A stretch of DNA of 8,131 nt from Thermogutta sp. (GTDB lineage Bacteria > Planctomycetota > Planctomycetia > Pirellulales > Thermoguttaceae): NCBI RefSeq assembly GCF_014359955.1, contig NZ_JACIYL010000126.1:1-8131 (forward strand), read 5' to 3'. Under the pieces are notes generated by a model. That model was not told the origin of the DNA, did not search any database, and saw nothing but the letters and a program-made list of their open reading frames with translations. Below are positions 1 to 5,672 of the stretch, piece after piece. Numbering within the stretch: the stretch's first letter is position 1; the number at the start of each line of letters is the position of its first letter. The position numbers and the translations under genes are program-made.

Positions 1-716
1 TGTCCGGCCCAGTCCGTGAACTTACCGCCAGCTTCCTCGACGATGGGTTGAATCGCCGCTGCGTCCCAAATCTCCATGAGCGGGTCCACCATAAAATCGA
101 CTCGTCCGGTCGCCACGAGAAGATAGCCGTAACCGTCCCCCCAGGTGCGGGATAGGCGGGTGGCCTCTTCAAGACGATGATAAGCCTCGCGTCGGCCGAT
201 TTTGGTGAAATTGGCCACCTCACTCGTGACCCAGGCCGCTTCCCTCAGCGAGCGACACGTCGAAACTCGGGCGGGCTCGGGCGGATTGTCCCCCTGCTGA
301 TACCAGGCGCCCGAACCGCGAGCTGCATACACACATTCCCCGGTGGCGGGAATCCTGTCCACACCGAGGACCGCTCGTCCCTGGTACTCCACCCCAATCA
401 GCGTAGCGTACAGCGGAACGCCGTGGATGAACGATTTCGTGCCGTCAATCGGGTCGATGATCCAGCGGAATCCGCTCTGACCGCCGGTGTTGCCCCACTC
501 TTCACCGATGACCGCGTCTTCAGGGAATGCCTGATGAATTTGTTCCCGAAGGTAGGATTCGGCTTCACGGTCGGCCCTGGTGACGGGGGAGTCGTCGGCC
601 TTTCTCTCGATCAGTAAGTTCCGGTTGCGAAAGTAACGGAGGGTGATCTCGCCGGCAGCCCGGGCCGCTTCGATCGCAAATTGCAGGCGACGCTGAATAT
701 CAGAAGCTGAAGCCAT
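1..716 (-). CDS. hisN: Histidinol-phosphatase, inositol-monophosphatase family (3' end cut by window edge)
   Basis: Likely dephosphorylates L-histidinol phosphate to histidinol, the penultimate step of histidine biosynthesis, as a Mg2+-dependent cytosolic enzyme. The reverse strand encodes 238 residues from ATG at 716 and runs off the left edge without a stop; family members are about 260 residues, so roughly 20 are missing. Visible family motifs are S-P-V-T-R-A-D (43-49), the metal-binding G-E-E (71-73), D-P-I-D-G-T-K-S-F (88-96), W-G-D-G-Y-G-Y (192-198) and W-D-A-A-A (217-221), followed by E-E-A-G-G near residue 230. The W-G-D-x-Y-G-Y and V-D-P-x-x-x-x-W-D pattern fits HisN better than generic inositol monophosphatase. 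The start is supported by AAGGAT (reverse strand, 723-728) six bases upstream. It is transcribed divergently from the kinase gene. A related sugar-phosphate or inositol phosphatase remains possible. Confidence 0.86.
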   Translation of the reverse strand, partial: MASASDIQRRLQFAIEAARAAGEITLRYFRNRNLLIERKADDSPVTRADREAESYLREQIHQAFPEDAVIGEEWGNTGGQSGFRWIIDPIDGTKSFIHGVPLYATLIGVEYQGRAVLGVDRIPATGECVYAARGSGAWYQQGDNPPEPARVSTCRSLREAAWVTSEVANFTKIGRREAYHRLEEATRLSRTWGDGYGYLLVATGRVDFMVDPLMEIWDAAAIQPIVEEAGGKFTDWAG

Positions 717-1020
717 CACGGTATCCTTGGGTCAATTCACGAGGATGAAATTCCGGAAACTCAGGCCGATCAACGTCCCACGCGGTCGACGGGGAACCAA
801 TCGGATCCGCGGCCTTCGTCTTCTCGGTGGACAGCGTATTTCTTATCAATCTTCACTATCAATCCCATTATGGATAAAGATGGGCGGGACTGGGACCACG
901 CCCCCAGACGCGAACGATTTAGAGTAGAATTAACATGACAAGATGCAATTAATCGATGCGATGCAAGGAGCCATCCGGGCTGTCCATTTCTGGATGGCCC
1001 TGTTCCCGTAAGCCAACCCT
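717..1020. other. Divergent intergenic region between hisN-like gene and kinase gene
   Basis: This 304-base spacer must hold the promoters of both divergent genes. The only clear ribosome site is AAGGAT for hisN. An A+T-rich stretch at 840-880 contains two TATCAATC copies 13 bases apart (844-851, 857-864). A TAGAAT at 925-930 resembles a -10 element reading toward the kinase, but no good -35 lies at standard spacing. A short open frame from ATG 943 (22 codons, or 16 from ATG 961) ends at TAA 1009-1011, in frame with and nine bases before the kinase ATG. An AAGGAG at 965-970 is too far from that ATG to serve it. No gene is supported here. Confidence 0.6.
977..1000 (+). promoter_or_regulatory. 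Stem-loop in the kinase gene leader
   Basis: GGGCTGTCCA (977-986) pairs with TGGATGGCCC (991-1000) around the loop TTTC, giving a 10-bp stem with two G-U pairs, ending 20 bases before the kinase ATG. It is not followed by a T-run, so it does not look like a simple terminator. A competing pairing exists between GCCATCC (970-976) and GGATGGC (992-998); the two cannot form together. A role in translation or early transcription of the kinase is inference. Confidence 0.4.
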
Positions 1021-2316
1021 ATGAAACTTCCCCCGAGTGGTGCCATCTGGCTGATTCGCATCCGGTGGATCGCGGCGACCATGGTTTTCGTCGCGACAAC
1101 GCTGGGATATTTCGGTCTTGGGGTGCTTCAGACACCCTACCCCCTGTACGCCGTGGGGTTGGGAATGCTGCTGTACAATGCGATACTCGCGTTTATCGTC
1201 CGAGAGGAGAGCCCTCTTCGCGGGTTTCGTCCGGAAGACAGCTTCTTTCTTCAAATCGTGCTGGACCTGGCGGCACTCACTCTGGTCCTCTATTTTTCCG
1301 ATTTTTGCCACAATCCGTTCGTGGTTTATTACATTTTTCACATGATCATTGCGGGTATGTACCTGCGTGGGGCGCGGCCCTACCTCGTAGCGGGGGCAAC
1401 AGCGCTAGTCATTGGCGCCGTCATTTTCCTGGAAAGTTTGAACCTGATTCCCCGATTCCCTTTGAGGTTTGGCGGCCGGGAGTTGCCGCCGCTCCACAAC
1501 CTGGAAGCGCTGGCCCTCTTCTGTGCTGTGGCGACCAGTCTCGGCATGGCGACGTATTTCACGACTTCCATCCGGCGTTACGTGGACCGTGCCCATGCGG
1601 AGCTTCGCCAGAAGGAAAAAATGCTGGGCATTGGTCAGCTTGTGGCGGGGATCGCTCACCAGATTGCCAATCCACTGGACGGAGTGCAGAACTGCCTGCG
1701 GAGAATCAGCGAGGCCGTCAAAAACGACCCCCGATTGACAGAATACGTCAACATGATGGCGGAGGCCCTGGAGCGGATCGAGCGGACGGCGAAGCGCGTC
1801 CAGGCTTTTGCACAACCTCGTGGCCTGGTCCTGGAAAAAACGGACGTCAATGCCGCCGTCGAAGGCACCCTCGCCATGCTGGGTACGCGGATTGGACAGA
1901 ATATACGTGTGGAAAAGGATCTTCGGCCGGTGCCGCCAGTGCTGGGAGATAAGTACACCATCCAGGAGGTGGTGTTCAATCTCTGCACCAACGCCCTGGC
2001 AGCTATGCCCAATGGGGGGACGCTCACCCTCCGCACCAGGGCGCTGGGCACGCAGGACGACGATCAAATGAATTCGGTCGCTATCGAGGTGATTGACACG
2101 GGGGTGGGTATCCCGCGGGCTAATCTCGAAAAAATCTTTGAACCGTTTTTTACCACTCGCGCGGACTCCGGGGGTACGGGCCTGGGGCTGGGTCTGTGCC
2201 GCATGCTCATCTCCGAAATGGGCGGAAGGATTGAGGTTCGGAGCACCCTGGGGCAGGGAACGACCTTCACGGTCATCCTCAATGCCTATCGTGATAAAGA
2301 TAACAAGCCCGCGTGA
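1021..2316 (+). CDS. Membrane-bound sensor histidine kinase with six-helix N-terminal domain
   Basis: Sensor kinase expected to autophosphorylate and pass phosphate to the response regulator encoded 61 bases downstream. Of 431 residues, the first ~185 form about six hydrophobic segments (near 13-35, 42-61, 75-93, 99-114, 120-140, 160-182) with short loops and no large extracytoplasmic domain. A short linker (R-R-Y-V-D-R-A-H-A-E-L) leads to the HisKA H-box around H213 (G-I-A-H-Q-I-A-N-P-L-D). The HATPase_c domain has an N-box (N320-L-C-T-N324), G1 (D359-T-G-V-G-I-P), an F-box (F373-E-P-F-F-T-T) and G2 (G384-G-T-G-L-G-L-G-L). The residue after the phospho-His is Gln, where Glu or Asp is usual. 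There is no HAMP, PAS or receiver domain. The ATG at 1021 follows an in-frame stop by nine bases and has no clear Shine-Dalgarno; starting at the internal ATG 1081 would break the first helix. The signal sensed is unknown. Confidence 0.92.
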   Translation: MKLPPSGAIWLIRIRWIAATMVFVATTLGYFGLGVLQTPYPLYAVGLGMLLYNAILAFIVREESPLRGFRPEDSFFLQIVLDLAALTLVLYFSDFCHNPFVVYYIFHMIIAGMYLRGARPYLVAGATALVIGAVIFLESLNLIPRFPLRFGGRELPPLHNLEALALFCAVATSLGMATYFTTSIRRYVDRAHAELRQKEKMLGIGQLVAGIAHQIANPLDGVQNCLRRISEAVKNDPRLTEYVNMMAEALERIERTAKRVQAFAQPRGLVLEKTDVNAAVEGTLAMLGTRIGQNIRVEKDLRPVPPVLGDKYTIQEVVFNLCTNALAAMPNGGTLTLRTRALGTQDDDQMNSVAIEVIDTGVGIPRANLEKIFEPFFTTRADSGGTGLGLGLCRMLISEMGGRIEVRSTLGQGTTFTVILNAYRDKDNKPA

Positions 2317-2377
2317 TTTCACACGGACTATTTGCACAACAATTTCGTTTGATTGCTGGCAAGGCTGAAAAACCACT

Positions 2378-3730
2378 ATGCGGATCCTGATTGTGGACGA
2401 CGAGAAGATCAAGCGGGTAACACTGGCCGACGATCTCGCCGCACAAGGGTACGAAGTGGACACCGCGGCGGACGGCGAAGAGGCCCTCGAAAAACTGCGG
2501 CAACGGCATTTCGACGTCATCGTTGCCGATGTGAAAATGCCTCGGGTCGATGGCCTGGAGTTGCTTCGTTACGTCAAACAGGGGGAGCAAGCTCCCGCCA
2601 CAGACGTGATCATGATGACGGCTTACGGGAGCATCCAGTTGGCCGTCGAGTCGATGAAGCTCGGGGCGTACGATTTCATCACCAAACCCTTTCGCAACGA
2701 GGACCTGTTTCCGGTTCTCGCCCGGCTAGAGCGCGAGCGCGGTCGCCGGAGGGAACCACGGCCGGCGGAAACCCCCGAAACGGAGGACGTCGATCAGCTC
2801 GTGGTGGGCCAGTCGGCGGTGATGACGCGGGTCAAAAAGATGATCGAAATCTGCACCCGCACCGACGCCAACGTCCTCCTGTGTGGCGAAACCGGTGTGG
2901 GGAAGGATTTGATCGCTCAGGTGATCCACCGGAAATCTCACCGCCGAGACCGCCCCTTCGTGAAGGTGGGCTGCACCCTTTTCCCGGCCCATCTCATTGA
3001 AAGCGAGCTGTACGGACACGAGAAAGGCGCGTTCACCGGAGCAGATCAGCGGAAGCCCGGCCGATTTGAGATTGCCCAGGGAGGCACGCTGTACCTCGAC
3101 GACGTGGACGATATCCCGCTCGATCAGCAGGCCAAGTTGCTCCGCGTCATCGAGGAGAAGGTTTTCGAACGGGTAGGAGGCACTACGCCCATTCATGCTG
3201 ATGTCCGCATTATTGCGTCCACCAAGCAAAACCTCCTGGAAAGAGTCAGCCAGGGCACATTTCGCCAGGACCTGTACTACCGTCTGGACGTGCTCCGCAT
3301 CAATATTCCGCCGCTTCGAGAACGACGGGAAGATATCCCACTGCTTGTGGAGCATCTTCTCAAAAAGATCGCGGGGGACAAGCCGTTCACTTTGGGACCT
3401 GGCGCCATGGAGGTCCTGCAGGAGCACGACTGGCCTGGCAACGTTCGGGAGCTTTACCACACATTGGAAAGAGTCTTCCTGATTGGCAACGGCGAGATCA
3501 CGGCCGAGCTCCTCTGCTCCGAGATTGCCCAGTTCCCGACGAAAACACCAAAAACCAGTTCGGAACGCGGCGGAATCGCCAATTTTCAAGAGGCCATCAA
3601 TCAGGCGGAGCGCGAACTGCTGGAGAGAGCTCTTCGGGAAGCGGGCGGCAACAAGACGGCGGCCGCGGCGGCCCTGGGAATGAAACCGTCCACTTTTCGG
3701 GACAAACTGGCCAAGCACGGCCTGGGGTGA
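2378..3730 (+). CDS. Sigma-54-dependent response regulator (NtrC family)
   Basis: Phosphorylation-controlled activator of sigma-54 RNA polymerase and presumed partner of the upstream kinase. Of 450 residues, the receiver domain spans 1-120, with acidic pair D7/D8, phospho-acceptor D51, T81 and K103. The AAA+ domain spans ~141-370, with Walker A G-E-T-G-V-G-K-D (170-177), intact sigma-54-contacting G-A-F-T-G-A (217-222), Walker B-like G-G-T-L-Y-L-D-D (235-242), arginine-finger region F-R-Q-D-L-Y-Y-R-L and sensor II W-P-G-N-V-R-E-L (352-359). A Fis-type helix-turn-helix occupies ~420-448 (G-G-N-K-T-A-A-A-A-A-L-G). Two catalytic positions are altered: Walker B ends D-D instead of D-E, and the conserved Asn before the Cys of the N-C-A-A motif is Gly (G198-C199-T200). 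The ATG is preceded only by a weak AAGG (2361-2364). No -24/-12 promoter was found in the window, so its targets probably lie elsewhere. Confidence 0.94.
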   Translation: MRILIVDDEKIKRVTLADDLAAQGYEVDTAADGEEALEKLRQRHFDVIVADVKMPRVDGLELLRYVKQGEQAPATDVIMMTAYGSIQLAVESMKLGAYDFITKPFRNEDLFPVLARLERERGRRREPRPAETPETEDVDQLVVGQSAVMTRVKKMIEICTRTDANVLLCGETGVGKDLIAQVIHRKSHRRDRPFVKVGCTLFPAHLIESELYGHEKGAFTGADQRKPGRFEIAQGGTLYLDDVDDIPLDQQAKLLRVIEEKVFERVGGTTPIHADVRIIASTKQNLLERVSQGTFRQDLYYRLDVLRINIPPLRERREDIPLLVEHLLKKIAGDKPFTLGPGAMEVLQEHDWPGNVRELYHTLERVFLIGNGEITAELLCSEIAQFPTKTPKTSSERGGIANFQEAINQAERELLERALREAGGNKTAAAAALGMKPSTFRDKLAKHGLG

Positions 3731-3750
3731 ACCGGACAGCTTCTTCAGCA

Positions 3751-3779
3751 CCGGCTGCGGCGGTCGTTCGGTTAGCCGG
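3751..3779. terminator. Weak stem-loop between convergent activator and MerR-like genes
   Basis: CCGGCT (3751-3756) and AGCCGG (3774-3779) form a 6-bp inverted repeat with a 17-base loop in the 41-base gap between the two convergent stop codons; it overlaps the TAA of the minus-strand gene. There is no T-run on either side. A bidirectional terminator would be expected here, but the sequence support is weak. Confidence 0.25.
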
Positions 3780-4698
3780 ACGGCGTCTCGGACGGCGGCT
3801 CTGTTGACCTTCCAGTGACGCCTTCAGTGGTCTGTACGAGGGGTGGGAGCGTATCCAAAAGCATGGCCAGATGGGTCAGGTCGGGACAGTACGCCGAATA
3901 CCGGAGCTGTTGGCGCAGAGACGCGTCGATCGATCGGCCTCCAATCACAAAAAGGCAATCAGATTGGCGACAGTAGTCGAACAAGTCCTGGCAGGCGTCA
4001 ATGACTTCCTGCTGCGATGCGATGTGAGAAATACTCAGCCAGAATAGCTTGGGATGCCAATCGGCGATGGCCTGGCGGAGTGTAGGAGCAGGGAGATTGG
4101 GCCCTAGGAACCTGGCGCGCCAGCCCTTTTCCCTCAAGACCAACTGAACCAGTTGGGAGGCCAGGACGTAATGGTCCTGACTCAGAGCGGCCCCAATCGC
4201 CAGCGGCTGATCCAAAGTTTCCTCTGGGAGAGTTGACGCCATTTCGGCGAGCACTTCCGAAACAATACAGCACGCTACCCTCTCCTGATAGATTTGGAGC
4301 GTTCCGCATTCCCATTCCTGGCCGATTTGCTCGAAAGCCGGGGCAATGATACGGTCGGCAATTTCAGCGAAAGAAAGGCCCACGCAGCGAAGCTCGTGAA
4401 GGATCACCCGGCAACGGTCGGCTTGGGCGGTTATCAAGGCCTGAAGTAGCTCCTCTTTGGCCTTTTCGAGAACCCTTTGCCCTTGACCAGAAAAGGCAGG
4501 CAGTCCAAGCGCCTCCGGGTGCCGCAGCGGTAGATTCAGTTCCTTCAAGACCCGCAGGGCTTCATGGAGTTGAATGCGGCGGTGTCCGCCGGGCGTTCGC
4601 GCGACGGGCAGCAGGCCGCGATCACACCAGCGTTTCACGGTGGACTCGCTGACACCAGCGGCGAGGGCGAGTTGTTTTGGAGTCAGCAAAGCAGTCAT
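3772..4698 (-). CDS. MerR-family regulator of LitR/CarH type with degenerate B12-binding domain
   Basis: DNA-binding regulator of 308 residues. The N-terminal MerR/excisionase-like winged helix spans ~5-55 (L-T-P-K-Q-L-A-L-A-A-G-V-S-E-S-T-V-K-R-W, then the wing T-P-G-G-H-R-R). The next part, ~75-155, resembles the four-helix cobalamin-cap domain and includes W129 and E139. A Rossmann-like B12-binding-type fold occupies ~165-285 (G-W-R-A-R-F-L-G-P-N-L-P near 192-203, L-S-I-S at 221-224, I-G-G at 252-254). CarH-type members are AdoCbl-dependent light-released repressors. Here the expected D-x-H-x-x-G reads D175-H-Y-V-L-A, the histidine position of the W-x9-E-H motif is Arg140, and Glu follows W129, so cobalamin binding is doubtful. 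I prefer ATG 4698 (M-T-A-L-L-T-P); a TTG eight codons upstream (4722) is also open, and neither has a Shine-Dalgarno. The start codon lies beside a TGAACGA double box, suggesting autoregulation. It is divergent from the fasciclin gene. Confidence 0.87.
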   Translation of the reverse strand: MTALLTPKQLALAAGVSESTVKRWCDRGLLPVARTPGGHRRIQLHEALRVLKELNLPLRHPEALGLPAFSGQGQRVLEKAKEELLQALITAQADRCRVILHELRCVGLSFAEIADRIIAPAFEQIGQEWECGTLQIYQERVACCIVSEVLAEMASTLPEETLDQPLAIGAALSQDHYVLASQLVQLVLREKGWRARFLGPNLPAPTLRQAIADWHPKLFWLSISHIASQQEVIDACQDLFDYCRQSDCLFVIGGRSIDASLRQQLRYSAYCPDLTHLAMLLDTLPPLVQTTEGVTGRSTEPPSETPSG

Positions 4699-4717
4699 GT
4701 GAACGATTTGAACGATC
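4696..4717. promoter_or_regulatory. TGAACGA double box at the MerR-like start codon (candidate operator)
   Basis: TGAACGA occurs at 4700-4706 and 4709-4715, a direct repeat with a 9-base period, preceded by CATG. The same arrangement recurs at 4871-4892, with 18 of 22 positions identical. This copy overlaps the start codon of the MerR-like gene (CAT at 4696-4698 on the plus strand). Binding by the encoded regulator itself is inferred from position; LitR/CarH-type proteins are known to bind direct-repeat operators. Confidence 0.5.
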
Positions 4718-4815
4718 CACAAGCAAACCCATACTTCTTATCAATCCTATCCTCAGTTTCTCGTCCTTTGAAGAGATCCTTGGTTTTTCCCCGATTTCAC
4801 AGCAATTCCGCGGCG

Positions 4816-4832
4816 GAGCAAAATTTTTGCTC
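4816..4832. promoter_or_regulatory. 17-bp perfect palindrome in the divergent promoter region
   Basis: GAGCAAAA (4816-4823), a central T, then TTTTGCTC (4825-4832) form an 8-1-8 perfect inverted repeat. A one-base loop makes an RNA hairpin unlikely, so this looks like a binding site for a dimeric protein. It directly abuts TTGACCC at 4833, which recurs at 4854, two helical turns later. It differs from the TGAACGA boxes, hinting at a second regulator. Confidence 0.4.
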
Positions 4833-4840
4833 TTGACCCC

Positions 4841-4867
4841 TTGCCCGGACAGTTTGACCCGTATAAA
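4841..4867 (+). promoter_or_regulatory. Probable fasciclin-gene promoter
   Basis: TATAAA at 4862-4867 is the best -10-like element upstream of the fasciclin gene. The nearest -35-like sequence, TTGCCC at 4841-4846, sits at a short 15-base spacing, while TTGACC at 4833-4838 is 23 bases away and too far. Transcription starting about seven bases after the -10 would begin around 4874, inside the TGAACGA box cluster, which suits repression by occlusion. The -35 assignment is uncertain. Confidence 0.35.
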
Positions 4868-4870
4868 CTG

Positions 4871-4904
4871 CATGTGAACGAAATGAACGAATTGTATTCG
4901 TTCA
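4871..4904. promoter_or_regulatory. TGAACGA triple box with inverted repeat (candidate operator of the fasciclin gene)
   Basis: TGAACGA at 4875-4881 and 4884-4890 forms the same 9-base direct repeat as at the MerR-like start, again preceded by CATG. The second box extends to TGAACGAAT (4884-4892) and, after the spacer TGT, is mirrored exactly by ATTCGTTCA (4896-4904), a perfect 9-bp inverted repeat. The cluster lies immediately downstream of the TATAAA element and about 65 bases before the fasciclin ATG. It is best explained as the operator of the divergent MerR-like protein, though this is inference. Confidence 0.55.
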
Positions 4905-4906
4905 GA

Positions 4907-4927
4907 AGGCACGCAAGGGGCGTGCCT
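4907..4927 (+). promoter_or_regulatory. Stem-loop in the fasciclin 5' untranslated region
   Basis: AGGCACGC (4907-4914) pairs perfectly with GCGTGCCT (4920-4927) around a five-base loop, three bases after the operator-like inverted repeat. With no T-run, it is more likely an mRNA-stabilising or processing element than a terminator. A role is not shown by sequence alone. Confidence 0.4.
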
Positions 4928-4942
4928 CAGAGGTCCGTAGGT

Positions 4943-4960
4943 TCCTTCAATCTAAGGAGG
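4943..4960 (+). promoter_or_regulatory. Strong Shine-Dalgarno of the fasciclin gene, partly pairable
   Basis: AAGGAGG (4954-4960) stands seven bases before ATG 4968 and decides that start over the overlapping GTG at 4965. TCCTT at 4943-4947 can pair with AAGGA at 4954-4958 across a six-base loop, with one further T-G pair outside, which would weakly hide the ribosome site. The Shine-Dalgarno is clear; its masking is only a possibility. Confidence 0.75.
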
Positions 4961-4967
4961 TTGTGTG

Positions 4968-5504
4968 ATGCGTCGGTTTCCGATTGCTGTTGTCGCGGTG
5001 GCCGTGTTGCTCGGTGGGTTCGGTCTGGTTCAGATGAGTCGGGCTGAGGAGGTGGCCAAAAAGGACATCGTGGATGTGGCGGTTGAGGCCGGGTCCTTCA
5101 AGACCCTTGCCAAGGCGCTCGAGGTTGCTGGTCTGGTGGAGACCTTAAAAGGCAAGGGACCGTTCACCGTGTTCGCCCCGACGGATGAGGCGTTTGCCAA
5201 GTTGCCCAAGGAAACTCTGGAAGCGCTTCTGAAGGACAAAGCGAAGTTGACGGCGGTGTTGACTTACCACGTGGTGGCTGGCGAATATCCGGCGAACAAA
5301 GTGGTGGCCAGCAAGAGCCTGAAAACGGTGCAGGGCTCGCCGATCAAGATCACCGTGACTGACGCCGGTGTGAAGGTGAACCAGGCCAAGGTCGTGAAGA
5401 CTGACATTCGAGCCTCCAACGGCATCATCCATGTCATTGATGCCGTCATTCTGCCGCCGGAGAAATCTGAGTCGCACGCTTCTAGCTGCGGAAATATGAA
5501 CTGA
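4968..5504 (+). CDS. Secreted single-domain fasciclin (FAS1) protein
   Basis: Exported protein with one FAS1 domain, a fold used for cell adhesion and matrix or surface interaction; some bacterial members belong to photo-oxidative stress regulons. The 178 residues begin with a signal peptide (M-R-R, hydrophobic core ~5-20, probable cleavage at S-R-A|E-E after A26). The FAS1 domain spans ~32-163 with the H1 motif [13 protein letters not shown] (64-76), the conserved Y-H pair (100-101) and the H2 motif [12 protein letters not shown] (152-163). A short polar tail with one Cys (C174) follows. With one domain and no membrane anchor, it is probably periplasmic or extracellular. Its strong ribosome site and structured leader suggest it can be highly expressed. 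It is divergent from the MerR-like gene, whose candidate operator lies over its transcription start region. Confidence 0.93.
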   Translation: MRRFPIAVVAVAVLLGGFGLVQMSRAEEVAKKDIVDVAVEAGSFKTLAKALEVAGLVETLKGKGPFTVFAPTDEAFAKLPKETLEALLKDKAKLTAVLTYHVVAGEYPANKVVASKSLKTVQGSPIKITVTDAGVKVNQAKVVKTDIRASNGIIHVIDAVILPPEKSESHASSCGNMN

Positions 5505-5523
5505 AAATCAGGCCTCCCCCAAG

Positions 5524-5543
5524 GTGGACTGACTCCCGTCCAC
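5524..5543 (+). terminator. First stem-loop after the fasciclin gene
   Basis: GTGGAC (5524-5529) and GTCCAC (5538-5543) form a perfect 6-bp stem with an eight-base loop, 19 bases after the fasciclin stop. It is followed by AATTCAATCTT, only weakly T-rich. It may act with the stronger stem at 5563-5601. Confidence 0.3.
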
Positions 5544-5562
5544 AATTCAATCTTACCGCGGA

Positions 5563-5601
5563 TCCGGAGAGATCGGGCCTTCAGCTCCCCGACTCTCCGG
5601 A
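5563..5601 (+). terminator. Strong stem-loop between fasciclin and SOUL genes
   Basis: TCCGGAGAG (5563-5571) pairs with CTCTCCGGA (5593-5601), and after one bulged A the stem continues with TCGGG (5573-5577) to CCCGA (5588-5592). This gives a 14-bp, G+C-rich stem with a ten-base loop. The downstream T-run is poor (CGTTTCG). It is a likely transcription terminator or 3'-end stabiliser for the fasciclin mRNA and leaves the SOUL gene to its own promoter or to read-through. Confidence 0.5.
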
Positions 5602-5672
5602 CTATCGTTTCGTGGAGCGATGGCTTCCTGGTAGGCGCAAAAACTTTGGCCATTATAAGAGGTGACCGACTT

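Noticed and set aside
840..851. 12-base match TTCTTATCAATC also at 4735-4746, upstream of both minus-strand genes hisN-like and MerR-like
   Set aside because: A few 12-base matches are expected by chance in a window this long, and the two sites lie at very different distances from their genes.
911..920. CGAACGATTT resembling the TGAACGA box upstream of the kinase
   Set aside because: Single copy with a mismatch and no second box nine bases away.
1405..2520. Long minus-strand open frame (371 codons) opposite the kinase and regulator
   Set aside because: It lies antisense to two genes with full sets of conserved motifs and spans their junction; its own translation has no recognisable domain. 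Explained by G+C-biased codons.
4699..4722. TTG start giving the MerR-like protein eight extra residues
   Set aside because: No Shine-Dalgarno, and the extra residues come from translating the direct-repeat box; ATG 4698 puts the helix-turn-helix at the usual distance from the N-terminus. Not excluded.
4622..4912. Minus-strand ORF covering the divergent regulatory region
   Set aside because: It overlaps the MerR-like start and the operator boxes; its hydrophobic-looking start is just the TGAACGA boxes translated.
717..5672. Search for sigma-54 (-24/-12) promoters that the activator could use
   Set aside because: No intergenic GG-N10-GC element of convincing quality was found on either strand by eye.
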